A DNA stretch of 64,000 nt, from the NCBI GenBank assembly GCA_963281255.1, contig OY725502.1, positions 806,001 to 870,000 on the forward strand. Direction: 5' to 3'. The notes under the pieces are model-generated. The model ran no database searches. It was not told where the DNA came from and saw nothing but the letters and a program-made list of their open reading frames with translations. Made by a program: the position numbers and the translations under genes. This document shows positions 9,865 to 22,395 of this stretch, piece after piece. Position 1 is the stretch's first letter, and each line of letters begins with the position of its first letter. The stretch comes from Aphrocallistes beatrix (lineage: Eukaryota; Porifera; Hexactinellida; Sceptrulophora; Aphrocallistidae).

Positions 9865-10724
9865 CTTTGATATGTCATCAAGTAATGAGAAAATGATAAT
9901 GAAATGTGCCCGCTGCATCCCTGCTGAAGGTATTTTGGAGCTGAAACAAGTTTTTTATTAACAATGTCCTGAAACTGGATCAATTAGATAGGCTGTTGCT
10001 GGAAATGTAGGAACGAAATATAATTGTTAATTGGGTGAATAGTAAAGAGTAGAATATAGGAACTGATTAAGATGTAAGGATGTGTTTGCTATGATCGCAT
10101 TCGTTAGTATAATTAATTCTTATGGAGAAAAACAGGACTGTAAAAATGAACCGTAATACCCGTGAACTCGTAATCACCGTATTAGTCAAATGTGTGATGG
10201 TTTAACTGAGTCAAATATTTTCTAAAGTATATTTAGTCTTGAGTAATTTTTATAGTTTTCTTGTCACAAAATTTACACAAAATTGACAAATGAACCCAAT
10301 AATTATATGGCACATGAGACAGTGGAGTTGACCTTGTGATATAAAAACAGACAAGATATGCTACAAACAGGATAAAGGAGAATTACGATATCCCTCAATT
10401 ATCTAAAACGGCTTAGCTGGTGGCGTCATTCAGTTGATAACAGACATTGCAACTGACAGTGATGCATATTCACCAAAAAGGAATTATTGACACAACCCTT
10501 AAGTAGGTTTTATTTTGCTTAAAATTCGTTTAGTAATGAGCACATGAAGGAACAGAACAATACCATGTGCTGCATGGGATGTGGAAGGAGGTGCTGATAG
10601 AGACATTGACAATAGACAACCCACATTGTATAAGTTGTATGCAATATTTTGCATGCGAATCGGTCTCATAAATTAATTCAAAGTGATTTCACAAATCAGT
10701 ATTTGATGAATTGGATCTAACAAA
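9865..10724 (+). repeat. Inverted segmental repeat, copy A (~0.86 kb)
   Basis: This segment matches the reverse complement of 23775-24602 along almost its whole length, with a few small indels. A ~14-bp extra piece near 10152 (between ATGAAC and GAACTCG) is present only here. Shared landmarks are GATATGYCATCAAGTAATGAG at the left, a CCAGCTAAGCCG block inverted in the middle, and TGATGAATTGGATCTAACAAA at the right. It has no open frame, no terminal inverted repeat and no obvious target duplication. It may be a non-autonomous mobile element of unknown type or an old segmental duplication. Confidence 0.85.
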
Positions 10725-13700
10725 TTAATATAAAGTCTGAATCATGACACGTGCAGTAGCTCAACAAGTCCTCTTATGCCCTCCTGGGCGTAACTGTCTC
10801 CAACGGCCATTAACTATTTTAAGGCTTTTGCTAGGCTATTACTGAAGCTTATAGCGTTGCTATTTAGAACTAGAATTGTTCTAAATACATATCGACTTAC
10901 CGCATTTGTATTTATTTGTTCCACGACAACTCTCAATTGTCTATGATGACGACTACCTGTGTGTAATGACCATTTTGGTCAATCCATTGAGTGGCTGTGA
11001 TAGACAAGTTCCAAAGCATAGAAAATTTGGTGACTAGGTTTGATTTATGAGGTCTGTGAACTTTGTCGTTTATCCCAATTCGCTTTCACATTTTCCTTGT
11101 CCATGGGTTACTTCTAGTCAGTCATGACATTAACTAGAGACAAGTATGCTTTGACAAAACAGTTTAGTTTTTGGCTTGGTTTACCTCAGAACAATAATTT
11201 CAAAGACTTTAAAACGTCAGGCACATCATCAATCTCATTTTTAATCTCGGACACCTGAATATTTCTACTCAGCATCTGTTGTCAAGTGCTTTCATTGTCA
11301 GAATCATGTTTGAACGTTCTTAATACTATATTGCGTCTATTTCTATTACGATATGTCTTCACATCGTCCGCCCATAGTAATCAATCTTTCCAAGAAATAA
11401 TTACTTATGGTAGATGTATCATATCCCCAATTACCTGCTTTTATTTTCTAAGTATCCATCCTGTTTTCGTTTTTTTACAATGGTCTATTAATTCATAGTA
11501 AATGAGAATAGCAGCCTACGCCAATAGCAGATTTCTATAGAACTACTAATTGATCGTACAGATTGAGATAATTGTAGGGAAATTACAATAACATATGATA
11601 ATGTTACCAGCATGTGTGCCAATGAAAAAAAGCCAAAGCAGCTATTAGTTAGTCGTTATTCTGGTGAGTTTATCATTTTCCAATGTTTTTGTAAAATTTC
11701 GAGATTTGACCATTCTCCATACACTGCGCTTATGTGTGCAACTATGTATTACTTATTTTAGTATTCTAACAAATTATCGCAATTTAAGATCTGTTTCCTT
11801 GTTTGCTATGATTCAAACCCCGCAGCATTTTTATTGGAATTCTCAACCCGAGTTTCTGCACAGTTGTTTAAACATTGAGAATTAGCGCGAAAATTTGGCT
11901 TATAAGGCACTTGCTCAGACATCTGGTTCACTGGGTCAGATGTCCCCAATAACTCCTACTATAATGTAGGTAACCACTGACATTTCACCCTCAACACATG
12001 TCCTAACATTCAATATACAGCCACTGGACAAAAGTAATCGTATGCTATTAAAATTTCAAAAGCTCGTTTGCTCGCATTATCTTTTATTTTATCTGAATGT
12101 GTAAACCGGAATTTGTAACCAAATTTGTGGATCTCATTTTAAATATTTGTAATGAAAATTTTAAGAAATAATACGAGGGCAAATAGTTCAAATACATCCA
12201 AAATCAGAAATGTCCTATTCTAGTTGGTGATTGCTATTTCATCATTACTAATGAATAAATAATTTGTATTTCCAAGCAACTTTTTGAACAAATCATTATA
12301 CTGACCATTTTAATGAACGAATCAGCTTAGGTTCAATTAATAAATTCAGAACTAATAATAAATGATAATTAAGATTGTGATGGAAACTATTTTTTGTGTA
12401 TTTTTTAAATGTTCGAAAGAAAAATAGTTCTATTGTGTCCTTATCTACTTTGATCTTATTCACCATTTTGGCCGCAGTTAAATGTTCCATATCCACTTTA
12501 CTTATATAATTTATAATGTAAATAATATTATTCTTGAAAGGAGCTGACTACAATAACAATATCAAGAAAATTTGAAACGTGTGAATCTTTCGTTTTAATG
12601 AAATCTTTAAAGATTTTAGTTTTTATTAACTTCTGTATCTATATACTAATTATTGATAGTTTAGTATGCAGCCTTTAATACAATGACCCGTTAGCTCCTC
12701 CCATTTCATCTTAAATAATCAATTCTCGCTTGCGTACTTTAATAATCAAGTTTGATAAGCAAGGTTAATTTTTGAAAGTTGAAGAAATCTCTTTGGTTAG
12801 CTCTCTTGTTAATCAATTTGGAGAATAGCAATTAAATGCTAAAGGGCTTTTATTACATATAAAATTCTTAAACACTCTTACAGTTCAATCTTATATCACT
12901 GTTTCACTTATCCTCACACTGTACATTAGGCTGAAATTGTCCAGACTGTTATGTTGAGTGTTCTTACCACCAAGACATAATTATACTTTACTAGAGTCGT
13001 ACTAACCAGATAGTATATGTATTTGCTCTCGTGCTATTTTGTCTTTAAAATCAGCAATTTATACACTTTATACTACCGTTAATTATTTGAACGCCCTACA
13101 TATTGTTTTATTATTACTAAACCTCAGTAGAACCAACAACAACAACATTTCCTATCAGAACTTACCAAATTTTAAACAACAAAAAATTGAAAATTAATAG
13201 AACGATCAAACATTAATTGTTCTCTATTCTAACTGAATTTCGTACTGATAGGATCAAAAATGAAGAAGTTATTAATTAAACAAATCAGATTGTGACGTCC
13301 TAACATTATATTTCACTTTAAAAATCAATAGATCGTTGTCAGCGCTTAAAATTGCCCCTGTATACAAATTTTCAGCTCTCGACAGCGGAATAAGCAACAA
13401 ACAAACAAGTCAAGTTTTAATAGTTTAAATAGATTATTAATGAATGTATACACACACTTCTGCTCTTATCAGTTAATAAACGTAAAAATTGATTACTAGT
13501 ACACAACTTCCCATTGATTGTTGTATAATAAACTTTTTATAATTATTTTAGAAAATATGTATGAATTAAAAATTCTATAATGCTGGGCGTAGCGCCACAA
13601 CTAAATTGATAGACAAACTCAGTTGACTGAATATTGAATTTCTTCACTACACTCCGGTTAATATGACCAGCTCAGCTGTTCTTCATCTTCCCACACACAT

Positions 13701-14209
13701 CATAAATTCATGTTTTTTAATATTAGATTTCTATTCTTTTTGAAACCACCGCAAATATTACTATAATGCTATCTATTAATGTCTAGATGCTAAATACTGT
13801 AGCCAATGTGTAAATCCATTCCTGGATGTGATCTCCATATTTAGAGAATCGTCAAAATGAACAAAAGCTCCTCATAAGAGAATCCAGCTGCTGTTGGACT
13901 AAAACTTACACTTAGTTGCAAATAGAACTTGTAGTATTGCTTTTTTTCTGAACCTTAACCTCGAAAATGCGATTGAACAATTGTAGTTTATCGTATCAAA
14001 TCCATTTGTGGTAAGAGTTAATATACTATTTTTAATTCACATGAATTTAACTTAATGAAATCACATGCATCTTGTCTATACAAGTAACCCAACATATGCA
14101 TGACCTCTACATGATCAGTATATTTATGTACTCGTCTGCAATTTAATCGCTAACCAATATATCATACTGGTTAATATAATTATTTGGAACAATTAATTAT
14201 TACTTAATG

Positions 14210-14270
14210 CAGTACACCCTCGCCAATCCGAACAGCTCTGCACTAATAATCGAAAACATCGTTCGGATTA
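14210..14270. mobile_element. Solo or decayed pogo-type MITE end
   Basis: CAGTACACCCTCGCCAATCC is almost the same as the left end of the MITE at 18487. A partial inverse (GTTCGGATTAGTG) follows at about 14262. The element is too short and decayed to set a right border with certainty. Confidence 0.4.
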
Positions 14271-14797
14271 GTGAAATAACATTCAATGAGGAATTAACGA
14301 TAGTAAATATGTAATGTTAGAATATTATGGTTATTATTTTGTTAGGATTGCTTTTAACGAGGTCTCAATATTATTGGAAGATAGAAGATTATGAGTGTAG
14401 AAAGACGAATAAGATGATATCTGTTGGTACTGTATCATGTGTTGAATGTATTTCTGTAATTATTTCAAGATTTGTAGAGCTGCGGGTAGATCTGGACATG
14501 TTTTTGTTTAAAATACACATTGTTACATGAGCGGCAGAGCACAGATGGTAGAATTGAGGTTTTCAATTATTATAATCTAATAGCTTATAGAAAAAAATGC
14601 GGTATATACATATTTTACTTACCCAAGGATATTCGTCTCAAGTTATTATTATGTAAAAATGAACATACATACATACCTTATCTACATGATCAGTTGGCTA
14701 GATTCGACCATAATTTAACATAATTTACTTATTTGTCGAATTAATGATTTGCTCTTAAATACAAGCGAAGTGAGTGTGTTGATCACTGTGTTATGAC

Positions 14798-14798
<1 letters not shown>

Positions 14799-14864
<66 letters not shown>
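14799..14864 (+). repeat. (ATT)n microsatellite
   Basis: About 22 uninterrupted ATT/TTA triplets sit between TATGACGTT and AGTGTGG. It is a simple repeat with no coding frame around it. Confidence 0.97.
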
Positions 14865-14884
14865 GTGTGGTTCCTATACTATTA

Positions 14885-15042
14885 CAGTAGAACCTCGTTC
14901 ATACGAACACGGATAATACGAACAGCCATTTATATCCCCTATGTAGGAAACAACATGTAAATCACTCCGGTTAATACGAATTCCGGATAATGCGAACACA
15001 TTTTGTCCATCCCATAGTGTTTTTATTAACCGGGTTCTACTG
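14885..15042. mobile_element. Pogo-type MITE with TA duplication
   Basis: A 158-bp element starts CAGTAGAACCTCGTTCATAC and ends ACCGGGTTCTACTG, with TA on each side (14883-14884, 15043-15044). GAACAC/GGATAATACGAAC units repeat inside. Ends of the CAGTRGAACCT type and TA duplications are typical of pogo/Tigger derivatives. Confidence 0.78.
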
Positions 15043-15257
15043 TATATTGAATATATGATCTAATGTGATAGTATAGTGTGTGCACTGTGTACAGTGTCCG
15101 TAATTTCTCTCCTAGCAAAGTTTGAAAGATAATCACTTGAATTTTTTTGTGAAGGTATATCTTTATATTTGCACCGATTTCTTGGATTTTTATATTTGCT
15201 AATGAGTCTGCCTTGGTGTTTCATCCATACAAAATATTCACATATAAAGTGGGGCAT

Positions 15258-15573
15258 ACTAATGATTCACCCCTGGGTGGTAATGGCCCGATTTAAGCGT
15301 GCCATTCTAAAAAGTGGGACTGCGATGTCGTTCGACGCCCTTGGGACATCTCTAAAAAGTGGTACGGCGCTCGCCGTACCTGTCGTGCACACTATTGTCA
15401 AATGTAGTGTTTTAGTAGATAATATAATTACCAACAAATTATTTCATTTATAAAAGTCGTTTTCTGAAATATAATATAACATCGCCGGACCATCCTGAAA
15501 TGAGGTACGGCAGTGCCGTACCACTCTGAAAAGTGGTACGGCGCTCACCGTACCGGGTATGCCGCCCCTGAAT
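15258..15573. mobile_element. Possible hAT-like MITE with GTACGGC hairpins
   Basis: The right side reads, on the minus strand, CAGGGGCGGCATACCCGG, a CAGGGGCGG-type end seen in many hAT derivatives. The interior contains several copies of GTACGGCNNTNNCCGTAC hairpins and AAAAAGTGG boxes. The left end (ATTCACCCCTGGGTGGTAATG) is only a weak inverse. The frame at 15169-15453 falls mostly inside it and is not taken as a gene. Confidence 0.35.
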
Positions 15574-15990
15574 TAACCCCTCTAGACACTGCTTATTCTC
15601 TCTGTATCTAAGCACCCTTAACCATGTATTATTTTACAACCAATTAGTAAGAGAAATTGGTCTTGCTAGTAGCCCCAATTAGGACACATGCTGGTGAAAA
15701 TGATATCCTTACAAAGTAATTCTTAATATAAATAATATTTAATTTGCCCTGAATTCTAAAGAGATATTTCCCAGTATTTTCTTGAGCACAACCTGAAAAA
15801 TAATGCGTATTGGAGGAGAGAACACGTAAATTATTAAAATGCATTCATATTTCATGATTAAATTCTAGAAAATTAATATAGATTAATAGGCTTCTTAAGA
15901 CATTTCTTAACATTTTTTTCTGGATAAATCATTTTTGAAATTTTTAAAACTAATCATAAATGGCTCAGCAAGGAATTAAAATTTGCTTTG

Positions 15991-16165
15991 CAGTCAAGGT
16001 CGCTTATTATGAACCAGTCGTGGACCAAAAATGTATTCATGATAGAGAGACTTCATATTCATTAATGAAGAGAACTTGATTCGCAGATCCTATGTAAATA
16101 ATGAAACTGGGACCAAGAAGGTTAGTTCATAATAAACGAATGTTCATGATAAGCGACTCTGACTG
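15991..16165. mobile_element. Short MITE with ~24-bp inverted ends (CAGTC...GACTG)
   Basis: The left end CAGTCAAGGTCGCTTATTAT pairs with the complement of the right end (GTTCATGATAAGCGACTC then TGACTG), with about 20 of 24 positions matching. Internal copies of GAACCAG/GGACCAA and TTCATAATAAACGAA units also face each other. No clear target duplication was found. Confidence 0.6.
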
Positions 16166-16400
16166 TATTTTGTGAAGAATTGATTAGAATAAAATTTAAT
16201 TTTTTGCCAAATGTCATATCCAATAATCAATAAATACAAACATTATTATAGTTAGGCAGAATATTATAATAATAATAATTATTATTATCATCAATGATAC
16301 ATTTAGCTTAATAGCTCTGCGGGGTTGCAAAAAATTCCGCGGGGGAAAACAGCTCGGCAAATCTTCTAAAATAGCTTTGACGCTGTCAAATCAGATTGAA

Positions 16401-16757
16401 TTAGTAATTATATTCTTCTAACGTGTCCAAAACGCCCAGAATCTCGAACTGAGCTTTCTGAACCTTTAAATCCTCTATTTCTCGCCTGATAGTGTCGTAT
16501 TCTTTGAAAAGTTCGTTCCGTTCTTCCTCCAGGCTATTGATTAGGATTTTCTCCCTCTTTCGGTTGATCACCCCATATTCCTTCATTTTCTGCTTCCTTC
16601 TCAATACTTTCATCGTTTTAGCGTCTTCTTTACTCATCTGAGTGTCTCTTATTTTTCTATTTAGTGTCTTGATGTCGAGATCTATTATTTCTTCTCTTGA
16701 AATTTTCAATGGGGATTCTTGGGTGTACGACAAGTATTCGCCACTAGATGTCGACAT
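16401..16757 (-). CDS. Divergent Maf-like bZIP protein 1
   Basis: This is a 118-residue intronless protein. Residues ~19-52 (ISREEIIDLDIKTLNRKIRD...) match the extended homology region peculiar to Maf factors (pattern L-S-x-x-E-L-V-x-x-x-V-x-x-L-N-R-x-L-R). Residues ~53-71 form a basic stretch (RRKQKMKEYGVINRKREK), and ~74-108 an amphipathic leucine-zipper-like helix. Maf proteins bind DNA as bZIP dimers; small Mafs have about this size. The basic region is degenerate: aligning on the tyrosine of Maf NRGYAxxCR gives MKEYGVINR, so the near-invariant asparagine is methionine and the cysteine is asparagine. It may therefore bind altered sites or act as a dimer poison. A minus-strand TATAAATA lies 54-61 bp upstream. 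A second family member is at 29.1 kb. Confidence 0.7.
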   Translation of the reverse strand: MSTSSGEYLSYTQESPLKISREEIIDLDIKTLNRKIRDTQMSKEDAKTMKVLRRKQKMKEYGVINRKREKILINSLEEERNELFKEYDTIRREIEDLKVQKAQFEILGVLDTLEEYNY

Positions 16758-16810
16758 TTTATTTATTTTTAGAAGATTGAATTTTCAGTAAATTCAGTTT
16801 TAAGTTCTCC

Positions 16811-16818
16811 TATTTATA
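16811..16818 (-). promoter_or_regulatory. Candidate TATA box of Maf-like gene 1
   Basis: TATAAATA on the minus strand is 54-61 bp before the ATG at 16757. That leaves a short leader of roughly 25-30 bases, consistent with a compact single-exon gene. Confidence 0.5.
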
Positions 16819-17907
16819 CGGTTGTACCCCTCGCTACGGCAGTTTTATAATGTAGTTCAGTATGTATACGTAGATAGAGCAGCAAATCTAATTAAGTTAA
16901 CGAACACCCCTTCCTCTAGCTTTCAATTTTAGGGAATCAGCATCGGGATGTTATTTAAATTTAATCTGATGCTTCAGGGGTCTTTCGTAGTAAACAATTT
17001 GATGTTTTTGAATTTATATCCCAAAGCAATATAATACTTTAATTATTTGACCGACTTCCCCTTTCCTAAAGTTCTACACTTCCTCTCTCACGTGTTGTTA
17101 TATATTTTTTGCCATCTCATCACGGTTAGACTAATGCGATTGGAGACCAACATAATCCATGTTCTATAACGATATCATTTTCTAACTCACACTCGAATCA
17201 TCCATTGTAGCATTGCATCACTCAGTCTCTGATTCTGCTTGGCACCCATACATCATAGCTTTATAGTGGGGCTTACCATTAGCAATTATTCTATAAGCGA
17301 GATCGCATCATAGAGGATTAGAAATTGGATCAGCAAATTCTTTTAGAGTTCCAAACGATTATTAGGGTCTGATTTCTGATTTAGTTAGAACGAAGGGATT
17401 TAGAGTGAAAGGTAGTGATCGTTCGGACCCCCAGAATCGTACTTACCCATATCAGACAAACTCTAATGTACACCACTGCACGTGTTTGGTTTGAAATGGC
17501 TTAACGAATGCAACAACTATAGTATATAGAAAGAATTGATATGGAACGCTGCCATATTAGTGAAGTAGTTAAGTGCAGTACTATGAAATACAGGAATTAA
17601 AAGTATAAATTGAATTGAGTAAGTACTGGACGTATTAGTTTTTTATTCAAAATTACAATTCTATTTGAATTCAAGGTGATTATTGTTATTTGTAGGTGAG
17701 AATTTGAATCTGAAGGTGTGAGGAATTGTTTATGAACTTCCATGTTTGCTTTGAGGATTGTTCATTATTAGTCTCATGATTTGAATTTTTATCTTATTTT
17801 ATTTGCACTTTATCTCAGAAGGCTACAGAGAAAATTCAACATTCATCAATACGAATCTAGGATATTATGTTTTGACCAGATACGTAACGTACATGGTACA
17901 GTTATAT

Positions 17908-18021
17908 GTGTCATGGACCAAAATGTTAATTGGCCAATATTTTGGACAGTTTGGTCCAGCAAAAGGCTGGACCAAACTATCAAAAACCAAAATCTTGATT
18001 TACATTTTGGTCCATGCCACG
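17908..18021. repeat. Foldback element with 5-nt loop
   Basis: Two ~50-bp imperfect arms face each other around the centre CCAGC-AAAAG-GCTGG (17956-17970). Landmarks are CATGGACCAAAATG on the left, CATTTTGGTCCATG on the right and TTTGGTCCAGC next to the loop. Open frames on both strands here are by-products of the symmetry. Confidence 0.75.
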
Positions 18022-18486
18022 TATACACTGAGAAGAAGCTTTAGTCATAAAAGTACATATGCACTGTGTCTGTAACAGTGACATACACACGGTCTCCATG
18101 TGCAACATTATGATATTTTGTATTGTAGTTTATGGATAATTTAAAATTGATCAAAAAATAGGTTTGATTTTATAGGTTAGATTAATGGTGGACCATTGAA
18201 CAATAAAATATATATAGAATCTGAAGAATTTACTTAGTTAGAAAACGCAGAGTGAAAAAACCGATTAAAAATATCAAAGAAAAGTACAGTCAGCGTAGAT
18301 TTTATGTCCAACTGATTTCATAACCTAGGCGACGAAGAAAACGACAAAGAAAAACGACTTTTTATTTTGTAATGGAGTTACTACTAATAATAAATCAATG
18401 TTTACAAAGGCCTAGAGACAAAATAAAGATAGACAAAAAAATCCCCCGACTGTACTATAAATTTGGAATTTCTTACTGCACAAATA

Positions 18487-18786
18487 CAGTACACCCTCGC
18501 TAATCGGAACACTTCATTCTTACAATTCGCACTCCCAAAATATAATCTTATCCGGCTCTATGGTTGAATCAACGTTTATAATCTTTTATCTTTCTTCAAG
18601 ATCGAGAAACCTCGTTATACAAGCAAATAATAACAAAATATTATCCTTAATACTCTAACAAAAACAAATTTATTATAGTTAATACCCCATTAATTACTGT
18701 TATTTCACAAATCGGAACAAATTCACTAATCCGAACGATTTTTTCGATCATTGGCACAGAACTGTTCGGATTAGCGAGGGTGTACA
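18487..18786. mobile_element. Pogo-type MITE (CAGTACACCCTCGC ends)
   Basis: The left end CAGTACACCCTCGCTAATCG follows TA. The right end GTTCGGATTAGCGAGGGTGTAC is its near complement, the last bases having decayed. The interior carries further CGGAACAAATTCACTAATCC-type repeats in both orientations. Confidence 0.68.
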
Positions 18787-18865
18787 ATACTAATAAAGAA
18801 ACGATTACGAATGTAAAACGGTTGAAATCATTTTGAAGAATTAAAAGTGAAAAAAAGAAGAAAAC

Positions 18866-18932
18866 TTTGTTTGTTTGTCCGAATTGATTGAAGAATTGGC
18901 AAGTCATAGAGATATGAAAATTGGCATGTAGG
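18866..18932 (-). repeat. Dispersed repeat, uninterrupted copy
   Basis: The reverse complement of 4125-4157 plus 4320-4356, ending in the CTTCAATCAATTCG motif next to a CAAA-rich run. It shows the pre-insertion state of the hAT target at 4.15 kb. Confidence 0.62.
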
Positions 18933-19870
18933 TTTGTTCGCGGGCCAAATAAGGGATTCTTTAGCTACTTGAGGGCCGCACGACCTTGGATATATCAGGT
19001 AGCATGTGGACTGCTATTTTGGGGGTAGGCATTAACTTGTATCATTTTAGATTCGACTCTGAAAACAGATCTAATAGGATATCTGACATGATTTTGGTTT
19101 ACACAAAGAGTCAATGTCTGTTAGTATACTTGATGTCGCAATCTGTAATATTCCTGATAAATGAGTCTGTTAGGAGTGATCTAGATTTGCTTTTGACATT
19201 TTTCATTTGGTATTCTAGTATTGTTTGAGATGGTTTATTATTTGGAGTTTATATGAGCTGTTCCAGTTGAGAGAAACTCAGTTATGTGTTAGATAATTAT
19301 TTGATTAAAACTCAATTTAAAAATTAGGAGTCTAATAAAGTTAGTTAAATCACACCTTTGTTGAAAATTGGTGTTCAATTTGGTTACGCAAAATTGGTTT
19401 CTCTTAATTGTGTTCGCTCAAATAGGTTTCACTCAATCGAGCATCGCGCGCTCCTGGTAACAGTTCTCGAGCATGTCGGATAGAATCCTTTCGCGGGCCG
19501 TAGGTTGGACAAGCCTGGTGTATAGCAAAAAAGTCTATATTTTCACACCTTTTGACGAACTTTGAAAAATATGCTGGAGACTAGCTTCCAACGGTTAATA
19601 TAGGGTTTTTAGGGGTGTAGTAGATTTCGAATATCATATTTTCGCATCTATAGATAAGTTATTTGTTTACTTTTGTTTACAAAGTTACATAAAGTGAACA
19701 AATTCTAAAAATAAGCTATAAACTAGCTTTCAACTATTGACCTGTGGTTTTCGGGGCCTAGATTCTATATTTCATTTTCGAATCTATCAATTCTGAATTT
19801 GATATCGCTAGCCTTGCTACACAAGTGCGCGAATCGCGCTTGTTTGTTGATAAAAATCACTCGATAATCA

Positions 19871-20155
19871 TAGGCGTCGTAAACTTTATTTCCTACTCTT
19901 GGACTGCCCGGCCACAATAATCCAGGGCCGTTCAGTCAGCTAATCGGGCCGTATCTTAAGCTGATCCAGCGTTACCGTCAGCCAAATGGGCCGTGAACCC
20001 TTGATCTACATGAGGAATTAGTAACAGCCAATTACCAGTACATAATAGCACTAAGCTTTTTACCGAGTAGCACCCGGCATTAGACCGGGTACTACCCGGC
20101 ATTCCCTCTGGGCCGCCCGGCCATTGCCGGGTAACCGGGTGGGTTACGACGCCTA
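19871..20155. mobile_element. CATAGGCGTCGTAA element, copy 1
   Basis: The ends CATAGGCGTCGTAA and TTACGACGCCTATG are inverted repeats. The interior is GC-rich with CCCGGCCACAATAATCCAGG and repeated ACCGGGTANNACCCGG palindromes. Flanks CTCGATAAT (left) and CTCGATATA (right) look like an imperfect ~9-bp duplication, which would suit a Mutator-like element. A close copy lies at 51950-52217. The frames through it on the minus strand are not genes. Confidence 0.75.
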
Positions 20156-20302
20156 TGCTCGATATACCTACATCGATTTTATATAATAGACAAAAATAAT
20201 TTGTTATTCTTATCATGTCATAAAATATAACAAAAAATTCTAATATACTAAACAAAAGTGATCAGTTTATGAACCAAGGATAGCTATAATATTTTAGGTT
20301 AA

Positions 20303-20418
20303 CCCTAATTGGACTTGGAATGTTGAAGTGAAAGTGAAAGTTAATTGAAAGTGAACTGAAAGTGAAAATGAAAGTGGGAATTTTCTATTTATACCTTTGA
20401 CCCCAAGTCCAAGTAGGG
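20303..20418. mobile_element. TTAA-type (piggyBac-like) MITE, copy 2
   Basis: A 116-bp element has ends CCCTAATTGGACTTGG and CCAAGTCCAAGTAGGG (one mismatch) and perfect TTAA on each side (20299-20302, 20419-20422). Inside are a GAAAGTGAAA-rich stretch and, inverted, TATAAATAGA. The family is the same as 47156-47231. Confidence 0.85.
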
Positions 20419-21910
20419 TTAAATACCCTATTTACCACAGATCTTATTCTGTCTCTTATTAATCCGCGTGCAACACTTGATATTGACAATGTACAATTCT
20501 GTAATTATTTACATATGACGCTGAAACGAGAAAATAATAATGACGTATCAGATTAAAGCAGAAGCGTTATGGAATTTGCGATCTAACTTGCGTGCTTACT
20601 CCAGGGGCGGAGACACCCCCTCAGGGGGGTTGTTTGCCCTCCTTGATTTCAATTTCAAGCCCCCCGCCCCACCTTCTAAATCGTTCCCTCGCTCCTGCAC
20701 TCCCAAGTCCTAATCTACCAAAAAAATGAACTGTCCAGGGGAAAAGTGCATTTGGTGTAGTAAAGACTTTGGAACAACACATGTATTGCAGCTAGTTCCT
20801 TGGTGTTCGTCAAAGACATCGACGCAACTAGGTTCTGATCGCTGGATGGGCATATTGCTTCTACCTTTGTTCAGTTCTGGGTGGACACATGCTCCCTAAA
20901 ATACCCTACGACTTTCATGTCGATCTTGCTATCTTGCTAAAATTTTGCAAATGACCCGATTTAAAAAATCTCAAGTTCTGAAGTAAAGTGGATACTGATA
21001 ATGAGAACGAAGAAGATAAAGATGATTTTGTATTTTTGTATTTATGTTGCATTGTATTACCTCGGGTGCCAGTCAAGCTTTATTGCTGATTGACTCGTTC
21101 TACATGAATTTCTGTTTTATTTTAATTCGTAGTTGTTAAACAGATGAATTATCATTCTTTGGGAGGCTATTTTTCATGAATATAACACCATACCGAAACT
21201 ACATGTGTTATTTTCCAGAAGTTGATAGGTGTTTATATTTGCAAATTCGAGAAAAACAAGGGCTCACTTTGTCGTTCATTTTCGAAGTAGCCATTCAAGA
21301 ACGAAACCAATAACGATGGGGGAGGGGGGGGGGTCTAGCGGACGATGGATCTATTTAGAGAGTAAAGCTGAAGATCTGAGTTCGATAGCAATTTACAATA
21401 AGGTGCGATTCGTTATTGTACTTATCGTGAATGATCATTTTTCAATTGTATGAATTACGAATGTGATTATTATCCTTTGTTCATATTTTTAAAAGTTGTA
21501 TTTTCAAAATGATACTGTTGAAACATGGGAACCAGGAGGTCAAGGGATATCCCTGTAGAGGACAAAGTTTAATTTTATTTTGTTGTGAGGAAAATCAATA
21601 GAAATATCCTTTTATGACAGCTCAAATGTTTATACTCCAAAGAACTATTTATTATCAGAATACTACCTTTCGAAATTGTAGCGCGATTACCGTAATTCTT
21701 CAATTTTTGATGTTCCTGACACCTGTAAAGACATTAAAGGACTACTCCCGATTCCATAATATGATATTATATATTATATAATTATATAATTATGAAATCT
21801 CCCACTACTGGAAATGTTTGAATCTTGGTTTTGTGATTTTTAATATTACTATTGAAACATGGCCTTTGGTAAATGATTATTTGTTTGATATTTTACACTT
21901 GCTTTTTCTT

Positions 21911-22395
21911 CCCAGAGGCTTATATATCCCTTTGGGGGGTACTGACAGCAGCTTGTGATCCTGTTACAATACATAAATACCTACGGACGGACGTCCGTGG
22001 TATAACCCCCATGCCATTAGGGCATCTCCCTATAGCCTATAGGAACTGAGCTAGAAAGTAATTATGACACTTTATCCTCCAAGTCCAAGAGGGGTTTGAC
22101 AGTCTGTCTGAGCGACTAAACCACTGATAGCTGTGAGTGAATGCATGGAGTGGTAGTACATACTATCAACTATCGGTAGCAACAAAATTGTACCGCACTT
22201 TACCTCCGAATGACATCCTTAATGTTTACGGCTCACCAAGCTATCTTGCAAGAGTAGATTGCGCTGAAACACTCCCAAAGCAATTTAATCGAACATGAAA
22301 AGCAGAAAGTAGCGCAAGATTCGAACCAGGGACCTAAACTTCTAGTTACAACTCTACCACACTAGCACTCTTGTAAATATTTCATCCCGCACAAT
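21911..22395 (-). repeat. tRNA-derived SINE candidate
   Basis: Read on the minus strand, the head contains a plausible polymerase III A box (TAGTGTGGTAGAG region, 22352-22366) and a B box GGTTCGAATCT (22318-22328) at tRNA-like spacing of about 35 bases. The acceptor and T stems do not pair well, so it is not a working tRNA. The body continues to ~21911. A block within it (GTTCCTATAG...GAGATGCCCTAATGGCATGG) recurs at ~43893-43945 and more weakly at ~51657. The left and right limits are approximate. Confidence 0.55.

Larger units (their letters stand above)
6338..16400. other. Repeat-rich intergenic region without a recognisable gene
   Basis: Apart from the repeats listed separately (GC-rich hairpin family, nested MITEs, minisatellite, inverted-duplicate copy A, pogo-type MITEs, ATT microsatellite), nothing is recognisable between 6338 and 16400. 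Short open frames (for example 7344-7547, 11286-11498, 14327-14530) lack codon character, known motifs or splice context. The 10.8-14.2 kb part is plain AT-rich sequence. Confidence 0.55.

Noticed and set aside
9865..10724. Helitron as the explanation for the inverted 0.86-kb pair
   Set aside because: A CTAA occurs near one end, but no TC start, no 3' hairpin and no A/T target were found.
15169..15453. Plus-strand frame of 94 codons with a hydrophobic start
   Set aside because: Most of it runs through GTACGGC hairpin repeats; no codon or domain signal.
17781..18075. Overlapping frames on both strands
   Set aside because: They mirror each other because the sequence is a foldback repeat.
19956..20255. 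Minus-strand frame of 99 codons, partly repeated at 51971-52153
   Set aside because: Similarity of the two frames comes from the CATAGGCG element in which both lie; the element copies differ by frame-breaking indels.
22310..22380. tRNA gene on the minus strand
   Set aside because: A and B boxes are present, but the acceptor and T stems do not pair; treated as the head of a SINE.
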